Shown here: piece by piece, positions 9,905-18,523 of the stretch | Numbering within the stretch: the first letter of the stretch is position 1 | Layout of the letters: every line of letters starts with the position of its first letter | From: Oenococcus kitaharae | GTDB lineage: Bacteria; Bacillota; Bacilli; Lactobacillales; Lactobacillaceae | Length of the DNA stretch: 64,000 nt | Reading direction: 5' to 3' | NCBI RefSeq assembly: GCF_025758695.1 | Contig: NZ_JANJQP010000003.1 | Location: forward strand, 347,413-411,412 | Notes under the pieces: model-generated | Told to the model about the DNA's origin: nothing | The model's database searches: none | The model's input: the letters and a program-made list of their open reading frames with translations, nothing else | Made by a program: the position numbers and the translations under genes

Positions 9905-10958
9905 TCATATTTCAAATCAAGTTCGGCAGGCTGCTAAGAATCTTGTTTCGGAAAAACAAACTGCCTATTCTTTTAATCCTAAATTGCTTATTCCACAAGA
10001 AGGTGCTATTTTCAAAAAGGAAATCGGCCTGCCTGCTATTGGCGAGCATGATATTTTTGTCCAGGTGCAAGCAGTTTCTGTGAATCCTGTGGATGGCAAA
10101 TTACGTACTGTCACAAATCCAGAAAAAGTTGCCGTTCTTGGTTACGATGCTTTTGGAAAAGTCCTTCAAGTCGGTAAAAGCGTCACACGTTTTCATGTTG
10201 GCGATTCGGCTTACTACGCAGGAACGACGGCCAGAAACGGCAGCAATGAACAATATCAGTCTGTTGATGAACGTCTGGCAGGCCATCCAGCTCAAAAACT
10301 GACCGCAGCGCGATCAGCTGCTATGCCGTTAACCAGTCTGACTGCTTATGAAATTTTAGTTGATCATTTGGGGCTTGATTTTCAAAGCAAGTCGGCACAA
10401 GGCAGCAAAATGCTGGTGATTAACGGTGCTGGCGGCGTAGGCTCGATTTTGGTACAGATGGCAGCCTATTTAGGCATTGAAGTGTCTGTCACTGCCCATT
10501 CAGAAGCTTCGATAAATTGGCTCAAACAATACCCGATTGACCGAATTTACGATTATCATGATTTAAACGAGAATTTAGCTGATCAAAAGTTTGATTACAT
10601 TGTTTTCCTGTATGACCCGGCGCCATATTGGCAGACAGCAATCGAACACATCAAGCCTTACGGCAGGCTGGTTTCCATTGTCGGTACGGAGACACCGCTG
10701 AATATGGGGCCTTTGAAGAATATTGCTGCCCAATTTAGTTGGGAATATATGTTTGCAAAGTCGGATTTCAATCATGACCTCTTAAGCCAGGGGCAAGCTC
10801 TGGACGAAGTAGCGCTGCTGTTAGATGCTGGTGTTTTAAAATCAACTTTGAATCAGACTTTTGATCATTTGAGTGCTGGCAACTTGATTCAAGCCTATGC
10901 ACTGTTGGATTCAGGAAAAACACAAGGAAAGATTGTCTTAACGGCACCTTTCCAATAA
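9897..10958 (+). CDS. zinc-binding alcohol dehydrogenase / quinone oxidoreductase family protein
   Basis: 353-residue medium-chain dehydrogenase/reductase. An N-terminal GroES-like domain (VQAVSVNPVDGKLR, VLGYDAFGKV) is followed by a Rossmann domain with NGAGGVGSILVQMA at about 174-187. The catalytic zinc cysteine of true alcohol dehydrogenases is not seen, so a quinone-oxidoreductase-like NADPH enzyme is more likely. The ATG at 9897 is preferred over a GTG at 9885 because GGGGTG lies correctly before it. Substrate unknown. Confidence 0.8.
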   Translation: MNNHISNQVRQAAKNLVSEKQTAYSFNPKLLIPQEGAIFKKEIGLPAIGEHDIFVQVQAVSVNPVDGKLRTVTNPEKVAVLGYDAFGKVLQVGKSVTRFHVGDSAYYAGTTARNGSNEQYQSVDERLAGHPAQKLTAARSAAMPLTSLTAYEILVDHLGLDFQSKSAQGSKMLVINGAGGVGSILVQMAAYLGIEVSVTAHSEASINWLKQYPIDRIYDYHDLNENLADQKFDYIVFLYDPAPYWQTAIEHIKPYGRLVSIVGTETPLNMGPLKNIAAQFSWEYMFAKSDFNHDLLSQGQALDEVALLLDAGVLKSTLNQTFDHLSAGNLIQAYALLDSGKTQGKIVLTAPFQ

Positions 10959-10979
10959 TTATTTTGAAAGTGAGCAAGC

Positions 10980-11741
10980 ATGACAGCACGTTTTTTTCTT
11001 GAAGATCCCGCCGAGTTTAGTAGGGAAGCTTCAATTACACAAACACATAATCCGGATGTTTTTCATCATCTTAAGGATGTTTTGCGTGCTCGTGCTGGCG
11101 ACCAAGTCGAATTAGTAGCGCAAGGGGCCGCTTATTTGGCATCGGTCAGTGATCTAACGGTTGATCGAATAAAATTCCAAAGCATTACTGCCATTGCTAA
11201 GAATCCGGAAATGCCCAAGAAGATAACTTTAGTGCTGCCGCTGCTTAAATCTGATCATCTCGACTGGTTGATACAAAAAGCGACTGAACTTGGATGCGGA
11301 CAAATTATCTTGACGAACTTTGTTTATAGTGTGGCTCAGGCTTCTAAAATTGATCGCAAGCTGCCTCGCTGGAAAAAAATTATTAAGAATGCTGCCGAAC
11401 AGTCGCATCGCTTAGTGCTGCCGGATCTCTCTTTTCAAAAAGATTATCTTCAGACAGTTCGGCTTTCGGCCAGCCAGATTGGCCTTGTTGCCTGGGAAGA
11501 AAGCGCTAAATCCGGTGAAACCAGTAACTTACACGCCTCCTTGCAAAAAGCCGCCCAAAATCCCGCTATTTCAGGGCTTGTGGCGGTATTGGGGCCAGAG
11601 GGAGGCATTAGCCGAAACGAAATCGCGCTCCTTCAAAATGCCGGTTTTATTTGTGTTGGTCTTGGTCCCAGAATTCTGCGGGCGGAAACCGCGCCACTTT
11701 ATTTGCTCTCTGCAGCCAGTCTTTTGATAGAATTGAGCTAA
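10980..11741 (+). CDS. rsmE: 16S rRNA (uracil1498-N3)-methyltransferase RsmE
   Basis: SPOUT-fold methyltransferase that methylates U1498 in 16S rRNA; 253 residues, normal length. N-terminal PUA-like domain followed by the knotted domain with LGPEGGISRNE and the C-terminal GLGPRILRAETAPL, both diagnostic. In lactobacilli rsmE normally follows prmA; here the upstream neighbour is a dehydrogenase and prmA is not in the window. rel follows after one small gene, as in other LAB. Confidence 0.94.
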   Translation: MTARFFLEDPAEFSREASITQTHNPDVFHHLKDVLRARAGDQVELVAQGAAYLASVSDLTVDRIKFQSITAIAKNPEMPKKITLVLPLLKSDHLDWLIQKATELGCGQIILTNFVYSVAQASKIDRKLPRWKKIIKNAAEQSHRLVLPDLSFQKDYLQTVRLSASQIGLVAWEESAKSGETSNLHASLQKAAQNPAISGLVAVLGPEGGISRNEIALLQNAGFICVGLGPRILRAETAPLYLLSAASLLIELS

Positions 11742-11744
11742 CTT

Positions 11745-12146
11745 ATGGCGAAATTGATTAAAAAACGGTATTTATTCTGGTTTATCCTTTCTGTTCTTCT
11801 CAGTATTTTTGGGCCCTTGTTTTTTAGGTTGAATTTTTTAGACGGTTTTAGACGGATTGTTATTTTGTTGGGGTTGATTTTCGGCGGCTTTTCTCTTTAT
11901 TCGGGCTTTTATTTCCGTCGTTATGGTTTAAAATTTTGGGGAATTTTTATTTTCCCACTCACTTTCAGTACAATTAATCTGCTTTGGCGCGTCTTGTTTG
12001 GCGGATCGCTGGTTTCGCGTAATTATGCCTATTTTTTTGCCGCATTTTACCTGGTACTGAGTTTATTTACTTTTGTCAGTGATGCAGATGATAGTGATAA
12101 CCACAATGATATGCCGGTTGATGGCGGATTTAAGGAGGTGAAATGA
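11745..12146 (+). CDS. small membrane protein of unknown function
   Basis: Not recognised. 133 residues with about four hydrophobic segments (near 9-29, 36-56, 62-80 and 92-108) and an acidic C-terminus (DADDSDNHNDMP). It begins 3 nt after the rsmE stop without a clear ribosome binding site, so it is probably translated by coupling. Its last codons contain the AAGGAGGTG used by relA. Confidence 0.65.
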   Translation: MAKLIKKRYLFWFILSVLLSIFGPLFFRLNFLDGFRRIVILLGLIFGGFSLYSGFYFRRYGLKFWGIFIFPLTFSTINLLWRVLFGGSLVSRNYAYFFAAFYLVLSLFTFVSDADDSDNHNDMPVDGGFKEVK

Positions 12147-14392
12147 TGGCACAAGTTGAGAATCGTTCTTTTCAAGAAGTTCATGATGTGTATAAAAGCT
12201 ACTTGCCGGCGGATCAGGTCAAACGGATTGACGCAGCATATGAATTAGCCAAGAAGATGCATGCCGGCCAGAAACGCAAGACTGGTGAAGACTATATCTA
12301 TCACCCGATTCAGGTTGCTGGTATCCTAGCTGATTTGAAAATGGATCCAGATACAATTATTGCTGGCTTTTTGCATGATGTCGTTGAAGATACGCCGGAA
12401 ACAAATGAAGAAATTCAAGCAGCTTTTGGCGATGATGTCGCTCAAATCGTGGATGGCGTGACAAAATTAGGCCGTATTCACTATGAATCCACCGAAGAAA
12501 ATATGGCTGAAAACCACCGCAAACTGTTGTTAGCGATGGCCAAAGATGTTCGTGTCATCATTGTGAAACTAGCTGACCGCTTGCATAATATGCGGACACT
12601 GCAGGTTCATCGTTTGGAAAAACAGCACCGGATCGCCAGTGAGACATTGGATATTTATGCGCCCTTGGCTCATCGTTTGGGCCTTGCTAATATCAAATGG
12701 GAGCTGGAGGATCTCAGCCTGCGATACTTGGACCCAGACGAGTATCACCGGATTGCCAAAATGATGCATTCTCGCCGTGAGGAAAGGGATGCTGATGTCG
12801 CTGCTGCAACCAAACAAATTGATAAAGCGATTGCAGACTTAAAAATCGGTTCATACGAAGTGACCGGTCGTCCTAAACACATCTATTCGATTTATCGTAA
12901 GATGACCGATAAGCACAAACAGTTTTCAGAAATCTATGATCTACTGGCTATCCGCGTGCTGGTCAGTACGGTCGCTGATTGTTATGCTGCTTTAGGCGCT
13001 ATTCATGCCAAGTGGAAGCCGCTTCCGGGACGTTTCAAAGACTATATTGCGCTGCCCAAGCCTAACGGCTATCAATCTCTGCATACGACGATTATTGGGC
13101 CAAACGGCCACCCCTTGGAGGTTCAGATCAGAACCTTTGAGATGCACCGCGTTGCCGAATTCGGAGTTGCCGCGCACTGGGCCTATAAAGAGAATAAAGG
13201 TTCCGACAAACGCGCCAAGGTTGCTGATTCCGATCAGCAGCATTTAAACGCTATCCAGGGTATTTTGGAATTACAGGAAGGCACCACGAACGCTGAGCAA
13301 TTTGTTGATTCGGTCAAGGGCGATTTATTCTCTGATCGTGTCTACGCTTTTACGCCTAAAGGGGATGTTTTTGAGCTGCCGGTCGGGTCCAAACCGATTG
13401 ATATGGCCTTTGCGATTCACTCTGATGTTGGCCTGCATACGGTCGGCGCTAAAGTGAATGGCAAAATAGTTCCTCTGGATTATGAAATCAATACAGGCGA
13501 TATTGTTGAAATCATTACAGCACAGACACCGAAAGTCTCACGTGACTGGCTGAGTTTGGTTGCCAGCCGTCGTGCCCGCAACAAGATTCGTGCCTACTTC
13601 AGACAGCAGGATCGTGCTAGCAATATCGAGGGCGGACGGCAGATGCTGGAGAAATATCTTCAGGACAAGCAATTGCCTGTTGAAGAAGCTATGACCGATG
13701 AAAACTTGACCCTAGCTGCATCAAAAATGCATCTTTTTTCCGGCGAGGATCTATTGGCTATGATCGGCTATGGCGAAGTTTCTCTGCAGCAAGCTGGCAA
13801 TCGGCTGACAGAAGATATTCGTAAGAAAATAGCTGAGAAGAAAGCCGAAGAAGTTCAAGAGGCGTTGCTGGCCGGCAAAGAAGATGCTGCTAAAGGCCTG
13901 ATTCGCAAGGGTAGTGCACCCGCTAAAAAGAACCGGCCCGAAGAAGATATTACGATTGCCGGAATTGATTCTTTGCTGATCCATCTGTCTAAATGCTGTA
14001 CACCGATTCCAGGGGATGAGATTACGGGTTATATTACGCGTGGCCGAGGCGTGACAGTGCATCGCGCAAACTGTCCAAATATCAAAAAGACTCTGGAACA
14101 GAATGATCGTATTATTGCCATCGATTGGAATAATCCTGATGGTAATCGGCCAAATTATGATGCTGATTTGATTGTGACCGGTTCAGACAGGCCGGGTATT
14201 CTCAATGACGTGATTCGTTCGGTCAACGCCAATACTCATTATTTAAATGCTGTTTCGGCTCGCAATGAAAAAGATGGCGCTGTGATTATCAGCCTGACTG
14301 TCGGCGTGAAGAATGTTGATCAGCTGCAGCATATTATCGATGCCATTGTTGGTGTCCACGATGTTTACGAAGCAGCTCGCGCATTTCATTAA
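12146..14392 (+). CDS. relA: bifunctional (p)ppGpp synthetase/hydrolase RelA/SpoT (Rel)
   Basis: Makes and degrades the alarmone (p)ppGpp in the stringent response. 748 residues. The HD hydrolase domain shows YHPIQVAG and the HDVVEDT pair near 77-82; the synthetase domain follows (HIYSIYRKM, KPNGYQSLHTT), then TGS (YAFTPKGDVFELP), a conserved-cysteine helical region (CCTPIPGDEITGY) and a C-terminal ACT domain. Both catalytic halves look intact. ATG 12146 is preferred because AAGGAGGTG ends 5 nt upstream; ATG 12143 is possible and overlaps the previous stop. Confidence 0.96.
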   Translation: MAQVENRSFQEVHDVYKSYLPADQVKRIDAAYELAKKMHAGQKRKTGEDYIYHPIQVAGILADLKMDPDTIIAGFLHDVVEDTPETNEEIQAAFGDDVAQIVDGVTKLGRIHYESTEENMAENHRKLLLAMAKDVRVIIVKLADRLHNMRTLQVHRLEKQHRIASETLDIYAPLAHRLGLANIKWELEDLSLRYLDPDEYHRIAKMMHSRREERDADVAAATKQIDKAIADLKIGSYEVTGRPKHIYSIYRKMTDKHKQFSEIYDLLAIRVLVSTVADCYAALGAIHAKWKPLPGRFKDYIALPKPNGYQSLHTTIIGPNGHPLEVQIRTFEMHRVAEFGVAAHWAYKENKGSDKRAKVADSDQQHLNAIQGILELQEGTTNAEQFVDSVKGDLFSDRVYAFTPKGDVFELPVGSKPIDMAFAIHSDVGLHTVGAKVNGKIVPLDYEINTGDIVEIITAQTPKVSRDWLSLVASRRARNKIRAYFRQQDRASNIEGGRQMLEKYLQDKQLPVEEAMTDENLTLAASKMHLFSGEDLLAMIGYGEVSLQQAGNRLTEDIRKKIAEKKAEEVQEALLAGKEDAAKGLIRKGSAPAKKNRPEEDITIAGIDSLLIHLSKCCTPIPGDEITGYITRGRGVTVHRANCPNIKKTLEQNDRIIAIDWNNPDGNRPNYDADLIVTGSDRPGILNDVIRSVNANTHYLNAVSARNEKDGAVIISLTVGVKNVDQLQHIIDAIVGVHDVYEAARAFH

Positions 14393-14426
14393 AAAAGCGA
14401 TTTCTCTTAGGGGAAGTCGCTTTTTA
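14392..14426. terminator. bidirectional terminator between relA and the amidase
   Basis: AAAAAGCGA/TCGCTTTTT outer stem with a further imperfect TTTC/GGAA inner stem. A and T runs flank both sides, so it can stop both convergent genes; it overlaps the amidase stop codon. Confidence 0.85.
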
Positions 14427-15356
14427 TTCGGTCTTCTTCAATTTTGGTTGGACATTGTTAAACCAATCTTCTAAGGCGTTTCTTAGGTCATTAGCCACTG
14501 TTTGCCGGTAGCTGTCGGACTGGATGTACTGGAAATCGCTAGTATTATTTAAGTAACCCATTTCCAATAGGACTGAAGGCAGATAACTTTCTCGAATCAC
14601 ATAGAAATCGCCAAATTGTGCGCCGCGATTAGCAATTGGCAAATTGGTGAAATGGTTTTTAATGGTGTTGGCTAATTCATAGGAATTACTTGTATCCCGA
14701 TGATAGTAATATTCTGTAACACCTGATGCCGCATTTGCCACTTCAAAGTTATCATAATGGATACTGATAAAAGCGTCAGCGTGATATCTTTTAGAGATAT
14801 CTGTGATTTTGGATAAAGGCCAAAGCAAACGGTCACTGTTGCGTGTCAAAATAACACGAGCACCTGTGGATGCTAGGGCATCTCTAATTTGACGGACGGT
14901 TTTTAAAGTATATGTTTTCTCAAAATATCTGGGATCTGTTGTGCCGTCGACAGCCAAAGATCCTGGATCGGATCCGCCATGCCCGGCATCTAGTACAATG
15001 GTCGCCTCTGCCATTCGATCAGGTGTGCCACTGGTGTTCTCATTATTTAGGTGCCAGCCAGCGACCCAACCTTTGTCACCTCGGGCGCCAATTCGAACCT
15101 GCAGCCAGCCGTGTGCCCGTTGGAGGACCGTCAGCCGCTGATTACGAGGCAGAACGGCCAGCTGATCGTACATGGGTCCAGGGCCGCTTCTTAAGATAGT
15201 ACGGGTGGCTCGCAAACGGATTGTGTTGGCACTAGAAAAAATTTTAAGGGCTGGCGAATCAGTCGCATACAATGACATGATTAGCAGTGCACAAGCAAAA
15301 ACGAAGCCGGCAGAGATGAATAATGGCACTGGTTTTTTTAAAATTTGTTTCAGCAC
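14424..15356 (-). CDS. N-acetylmuramoyl-L-alanine amidase with SH3 domain
   Basis: Peptidoglycan hydrolase, 310 residues. An N-terminal signal anchor (about residues 10-30) is followed by a bacterial SH3 domain (LRSGPGPMYDQLAVL, GWVAGWHL) and an Amidase_3 zinc domain: DAGHGGSDPG (His), the Glu in YFEKTYTLK, SIHYDN (His) and VLLEMGYLNN (Glu). The GTG at 15356 is chosen because TATAAT lies 6 nt before it. A longer in-frame reading from a TTG at 15413 would run across that promoter and is less likely. It converges on relA and diverges from hisS. Confidence 0.88.
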   Translation of the reverse strand: MLKQILKKPVPLFISAGFVFACALLIMSLYATDSPALKIFSSANTIRLRATRTILRSGPGPMYDQLAVLPRNQRLTVLQRAHGWLQVRIGARGDKGWVAGWHLNNENTSGTPDRMAEATIVLDAGHGGSDPGSLAVDGTTDPRYFEKTYTLKTVRQIRDALASTGARVILTRNSDRLLWPLSKITDISKRYHADAFISIHYDNFEVANAASGVTEYYYHRDTSNSYELANTIKNHFTNLPIANRGAQFGDFYVIRESYLPSVLLEMGYLNNTSDFQYIQSDSYRQTVANDLRNALEDWFNNVQPKLKKTE

Positions 15357-15362
15357 ATGCAA

Positions 15363-15368
15363 ATTATA
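15363..15368 (-). promoter_or_regulatory. -10 element of the amidase gene (leaderless GTG start)
   Basis: Perfect TATAAT on the minus strand, 6 nt before the GTG start; no ribosome binding site. A TTGCCA upstream is only 14 nt away and overlaps the hisS -35 on the other strand. Confidence 0.6.
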
Positions 15369-15381
15369 TCTCAAGCCACCT

Positions 15382-15409
15382 TTGGCAAATATTATCGCAG
15401 TGTTAAAAT
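15382..15409 (+). promoter_or_regulatory. promoter of hisS-aspS
   Basis: TTGGCA, 16-nt spacer, TAAAAT. The ATG follows 9 nt after the -10 element, so the leader would be about 2-3 nt, with no T-box and no Shine-Dalgarno sequence. Confidence 0.65.
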
Positions 15410-15418
15410 TCAATATGT

Positions 15419-16687
15419 ATGTCTGAGAAACTTTTTCAAAAACCTAAAGGGACGGCGGACCTGCTTCCGTCTATCCAGCCAGTTTGGCAAAAAATTACAG
15501 CTGTTGCACAAGAAATTTTCGAACACCGATATAATTTCGGCCGTATTGATACGCCTTTATTTGAGAATTACGATATTTTTGCGCGAACTTCTGGTGATTC
15601 ATCTGATGTTGTCAGTAAGGAAATGTATGATTTTTACGATAAGGGCAAACGGCACATGGCTTTGCGCCCGGAAGGGACGGCCGGTGTTGTCCGTGCTTAC
15701 GTCGAAAATAAATTGTACGGGCCTGAATATGAGAAACCGGTCAATCTATATTATCTGGAATCGATGTTTCGTTATGAACGGCCGCAAGCTGGGAGAATGC
15801 GGGAATTTCATCAACTCGGAGCAGAAAGTTTTGGATCGGATTCACCTTTTTTGGATGCACAAGTGATTCAAATGGCGATTGATTTCTTCAAGGCTTTTAA
15901 GCTGAATAATTTGCTCGTGAAGATTAATTCGCTGGGGAACGATGCCTCACGTGCAGCTTTTCGCCAAGCATTAGTTGATTATTTAAGTCAATACGAGGAA
16001 CAGCTGAGCCGGGATTCAAAAATTCGTTTGAAGACCAATCCGCTGAGGATTTTGGACTCAAAGGATGCTAATGATCAAAAGCTGCTCGTTGGCGCGCCAA
16101 AGATCTTGGACTATCTGGATCAGGATTCTAAAAACCGTTTCAAACAAGTCACGGATGCGCTGGATGCCTTTGGCGTTAATTATGAAATTGACGAGAAGCT
16201 GGTTCGCGGTCTGGATTATTACAACAACACGATTTTTGAGATCGAAACGCAGGATCCAAAACTTAAGTCAGCAGCTACGATTTGCGGCGGTGGCCGTTAT
16301 TCAGGGATGGTTGAAGAATTTGGCGGACCGGATACACCGGCAATTGGCTTTGGCATTGGTCTGGAACGTTTGATTACTTTAATTGGTGAAGTCAAAGAGC
16401 GAGATCAGGTGGATGTTTATATCGTACAGACAGATTCCTCTGTGAGTGCTTTTGCTAATTTATTGGCAAAACATTTGCGTGAGGTTTTCCATTTTTCTGT
16501 TTTGCTGGATTATACGAATCGCTCGATGAAATCGCAATTCCGGTCTGCCGATCGGACGCAAGCGCGTTATTCGATTGTGATTGGCGATCAAGAAGTGCAA
16601 AGCAAAGAATTGACATTGAAAAAGATGACTGATGGCAGTCAGAGAAAAGTATTATTGGATAATTTAAGAATTGAGGATTTTTCATGA
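15419..16687 (+). CDS. hisS: histidyl-tRNA synthetase
   Basis: Class II aminoacyl-tRNA synthetase charging tRNA-His; 422 residues. Motif 2 ([18 protein letters not shown]), the histidine-specific loop ([14 protein letters not shown]) and motif 3 (GFGIGLERL) are visible, followed by the C-terminal anticodon-binding domain. The stop overlaps the aspS start (ATGA), the usual LAB hisS-aspS pair. Start assigned to ATG 15419, since an ATG 4 nt upstream is out of frame. Confidence 0.96.
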   Translation: MSEKLFQKPKGTADLLPSIQPVWQKITAVAQEIFEHRYNFGRIDTPLFENYDIFARTSGDSSDVVSKEMYDFYDKGKRHMALRPEGTAGVVRAYVENKLYGPEYEKPVNLYYLESMFRYERPQAGRMREFHQLGAESFGSDSPFLDAQVIQMAIDFFKAFKLNNLLVKINSLGNDASRAAFRQALVDYLSQYEEQLSRDSKIRLKTNPLRILDSKDANDQKLLVGAPKILDYLDQDSKNRFKQVTDALDAFGVNYEIDEKLVRGLDYYNNTIFEIETQDPKLKSAATICGGGRYSGMVEEFGGPDTPAIGFGIGLERLITLIGEVKERDQVDVYIVQTDSSVSAFANLLAKHLREVFHFSVLLDYTNRSMKSQFRSADRTQARYSIVIGDQEVQSKELTLKKMTDGSQRKVLLDNLRIEDFS

Positions 16688-18459
16688 CGACAAAACAAAG
16701 AACAATTTATGCCGGGCTGGTGGACGAGACGCTTGCTGGCCAGCAGGTCACATTAAAGGGATGGGTACAAAAGCGCCGTGATCTAGGTGGTTTAATTTTC
16801 GTCGATTTGCGCGATCGTGAAGGGATTGTTCAACTTACTTTTTCTGATGAATTTTCGGCTCAAGCTAGGCAAACAGCTGAGAAAATCCGCAGCGAATTTG
16901 TGATCGCTGTCACTGGTACAGTTTCATTGAGAGCTGATTCGGCTATTAATCCTAAGATGAAGACTGGCAAGATTGAGGTTCTGGTTCACGAGGCAACAAT
17001 TCTGGCCGAGTCGAAAACACCACCTTTCGATATTGAAGATGGCGTCGATGTGAATGAAGAATTGAAATTGAAATATCGTTATTTGGATTTGCGCCGTCCT
17101 GAGATGCAAAAAGGGCTCGTACTTCGTTCGAAGATCATGCTGTCGACGATGCGTTTTATGGAAACAAATGGTTTTTTGAACATCGAGACGCCCTATTTGG
17201 CTAAAAGTACGCCCGAAGGTGCCAGAGACTACCTGGTGCCATCTCGTGTGTATCCGGGCAGCTTTTATGCGCTTCCGCAATCTCCACAATTGTTCAAGCA
17301 GCTTTTGATGGGTGCTGGTTTTGATCGTTACTTCCAAATTGCACGCTGTTTTCGTGATGAGGATCTGCGTGGTGATCGTCAGCCAGAGTTTACACAGCTG
17401 GACATGGAAACCTCTTTCATGAACCAAAGTGAGATCAGGGATTTGGTCAATCGTTGGGTCGCACAGGTCATGTCAGATGTGATTGGCGCCAAAGTTGATC
17501 CAACTCAGTTCCCAATCCTTCATTGGCAGGAAGCAATGGACCGTTTTGGGTCTGACAAGCCTGATCTGCGTTTTGGCATTGAATTGCACGATCTTTCCGG
17601 CATTATGAAGCAGACTGATTTCTCTGTCTTTACTTCTGCCATCGAACAAGATGGTTTTGTTAAAGCAATTGTGGCACCAAATGGTTCCCAGCATTTTACG
17701 CGGAAAATGATCGACGCGCAGACGGATTACATCAAACGATTTAAAGCCAAGGGTTTGGCTTGGGTCAAATATAATAATGGTGAACTGACTGGACCTATTG
17801 CTAAATTCCTTATAGCCGTCAAAGATCAGTTGGTGGATGCATTGTCTCTGAAAGACGGTGATATGGTTTTCTTTGCTGCCGGTACTTTTTCCGTTGTTTC
17901 TGATACTTTGGGTTATTTACGTAAGTATGTGGCTGAAGAGCTGCATTTAATCGATGAAAATAAATGGGATTTTGCTTGGATTGTCGATTGGCCGCTATTT
18001 GAATATTCAGAAGATTTTGGCCGTTGGATTGCTGCACATCATCCTTTCACAATGCCAAATGAGGAAGACCTTCACTATTTGGACGATGGTGAAGATCCAC
18101 ATAAAGCTCATGCCCAGTCTTATGATTTGGTGCTAAACGGCTACGAGTTAGGGTCGGGATCCATTCGTATTCATACAATGGATATACAAGAAAAGATGTT
18201 AAAAGCATTAGGCTTCACGCCTGAAAAAGCCGAACAGGCATTTGGTTTTCTGCTTGAAGCTATGGAGTACGGCTTTCCACCGATGGGCGGCATTGCGTTA
18301 GGTTTGGATCGTTTGAGTATGCTGCTGGCGAAAAAAGATAATATTCGTGAAGTCATCGCTTTTCCGAAGAATTCGAATGCGACTGAGCCTATGACAAAAG
18401 CACCGTCTCGCGTTTCTGAGAAACAGCTTCAAGAATTAGGCCTGCGTGTTCCGGATTGA
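16684..18459 (+). CDS. aspS: aspartyl-tRNA synthetase
   Basis: Class IIb synthetase, 591 residues, the long bacterial form. N-terminal OB-fold ([19 protein letters not shown]), class II motif 2 ([18 protein letters not shown]), a GAD insertion domain in the middle and motif 3 (GIALGLDRL). Coupled to hisS by a 4-nt overlap. No hairpin terminator was found after it; the next promoter lies only 30 nt downstream. Confidence 0.96.
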   Translation: MTTKQRTIYAGLVDETLAGQQVTLKGWVQKRRDLGGLIFVDLRDREGIVQLTFSDEFSAQARQTAEKIRSEFVIAVTGTVSLRADSAINPKMKTGKIEVLVHEATILAESKTPPFDIEDGVDVNEELKLKYRYLDLRRPEMQKGLVLRSKIMLSTMRFMETNGFLNIETPYLAKSTPEGARDYLVPSRVYPGSFYALPQSPQLFKQLLMGAGFDRYFQIARCFRDEDLRGDRQPEFTQLDMETSFMNQSEIRDLVNRWVAQVMSDVIGAKVDPTQFPILHWQEAMDRFGSDKPDLRFGIELHDLSGIMKQTDFSVFTSAIEQDGFVKAIVAPNGSQHFTRKMIDAQTDYIKRFKAKGLAWVKYNNGELTGPIAKFLIAVKDQLVDALSLKDGDMVFFAAGTFSVVSDTLGYLRKYVAEELHLIDENKWDFAWIVDWPLFEYSEDFGRWIAAHHPFTMPNEEDLHYLDDGEDPHKAHAQSYDLVLNGYELGSGSIRIHTMDIQEKMLKALGFTPEKAEQAFGFLLEAMEYGFPPMGGIALGLDRLSMLLAKKDNIREVIAFPKNSNATEPMTKAPSRVSEKQLQELGLRVPD

Positions 18460-18488
18460 TTGTTATGTATGTCACATTTGGTTAATAA

Positions 18489-18519
18489 TTGATACTGTTT
18501 TGTAAAATTAATGTAATAT
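18489..18519 (+). promoter_or_regulatory. promoter of the OatA-like gene
   Basis: TTGATA, 19-nt spacer, TAATAT. The ATG follows 4 nt after the -10 element and an in-frame GTG 7 nt after it; no ribosome binding site. Confidence 0.5.
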
Positions 18520-18523
18520 TAGA

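Noticed and set aside
15357..15413. N-terminal extension of the amidase from a TTG at 15413
   Set aside because: It would encode residues across the gene's own TATAAT and lacks a ribosome binding site; the GTG 6 nt after TATAAT fits the pattern of the window.
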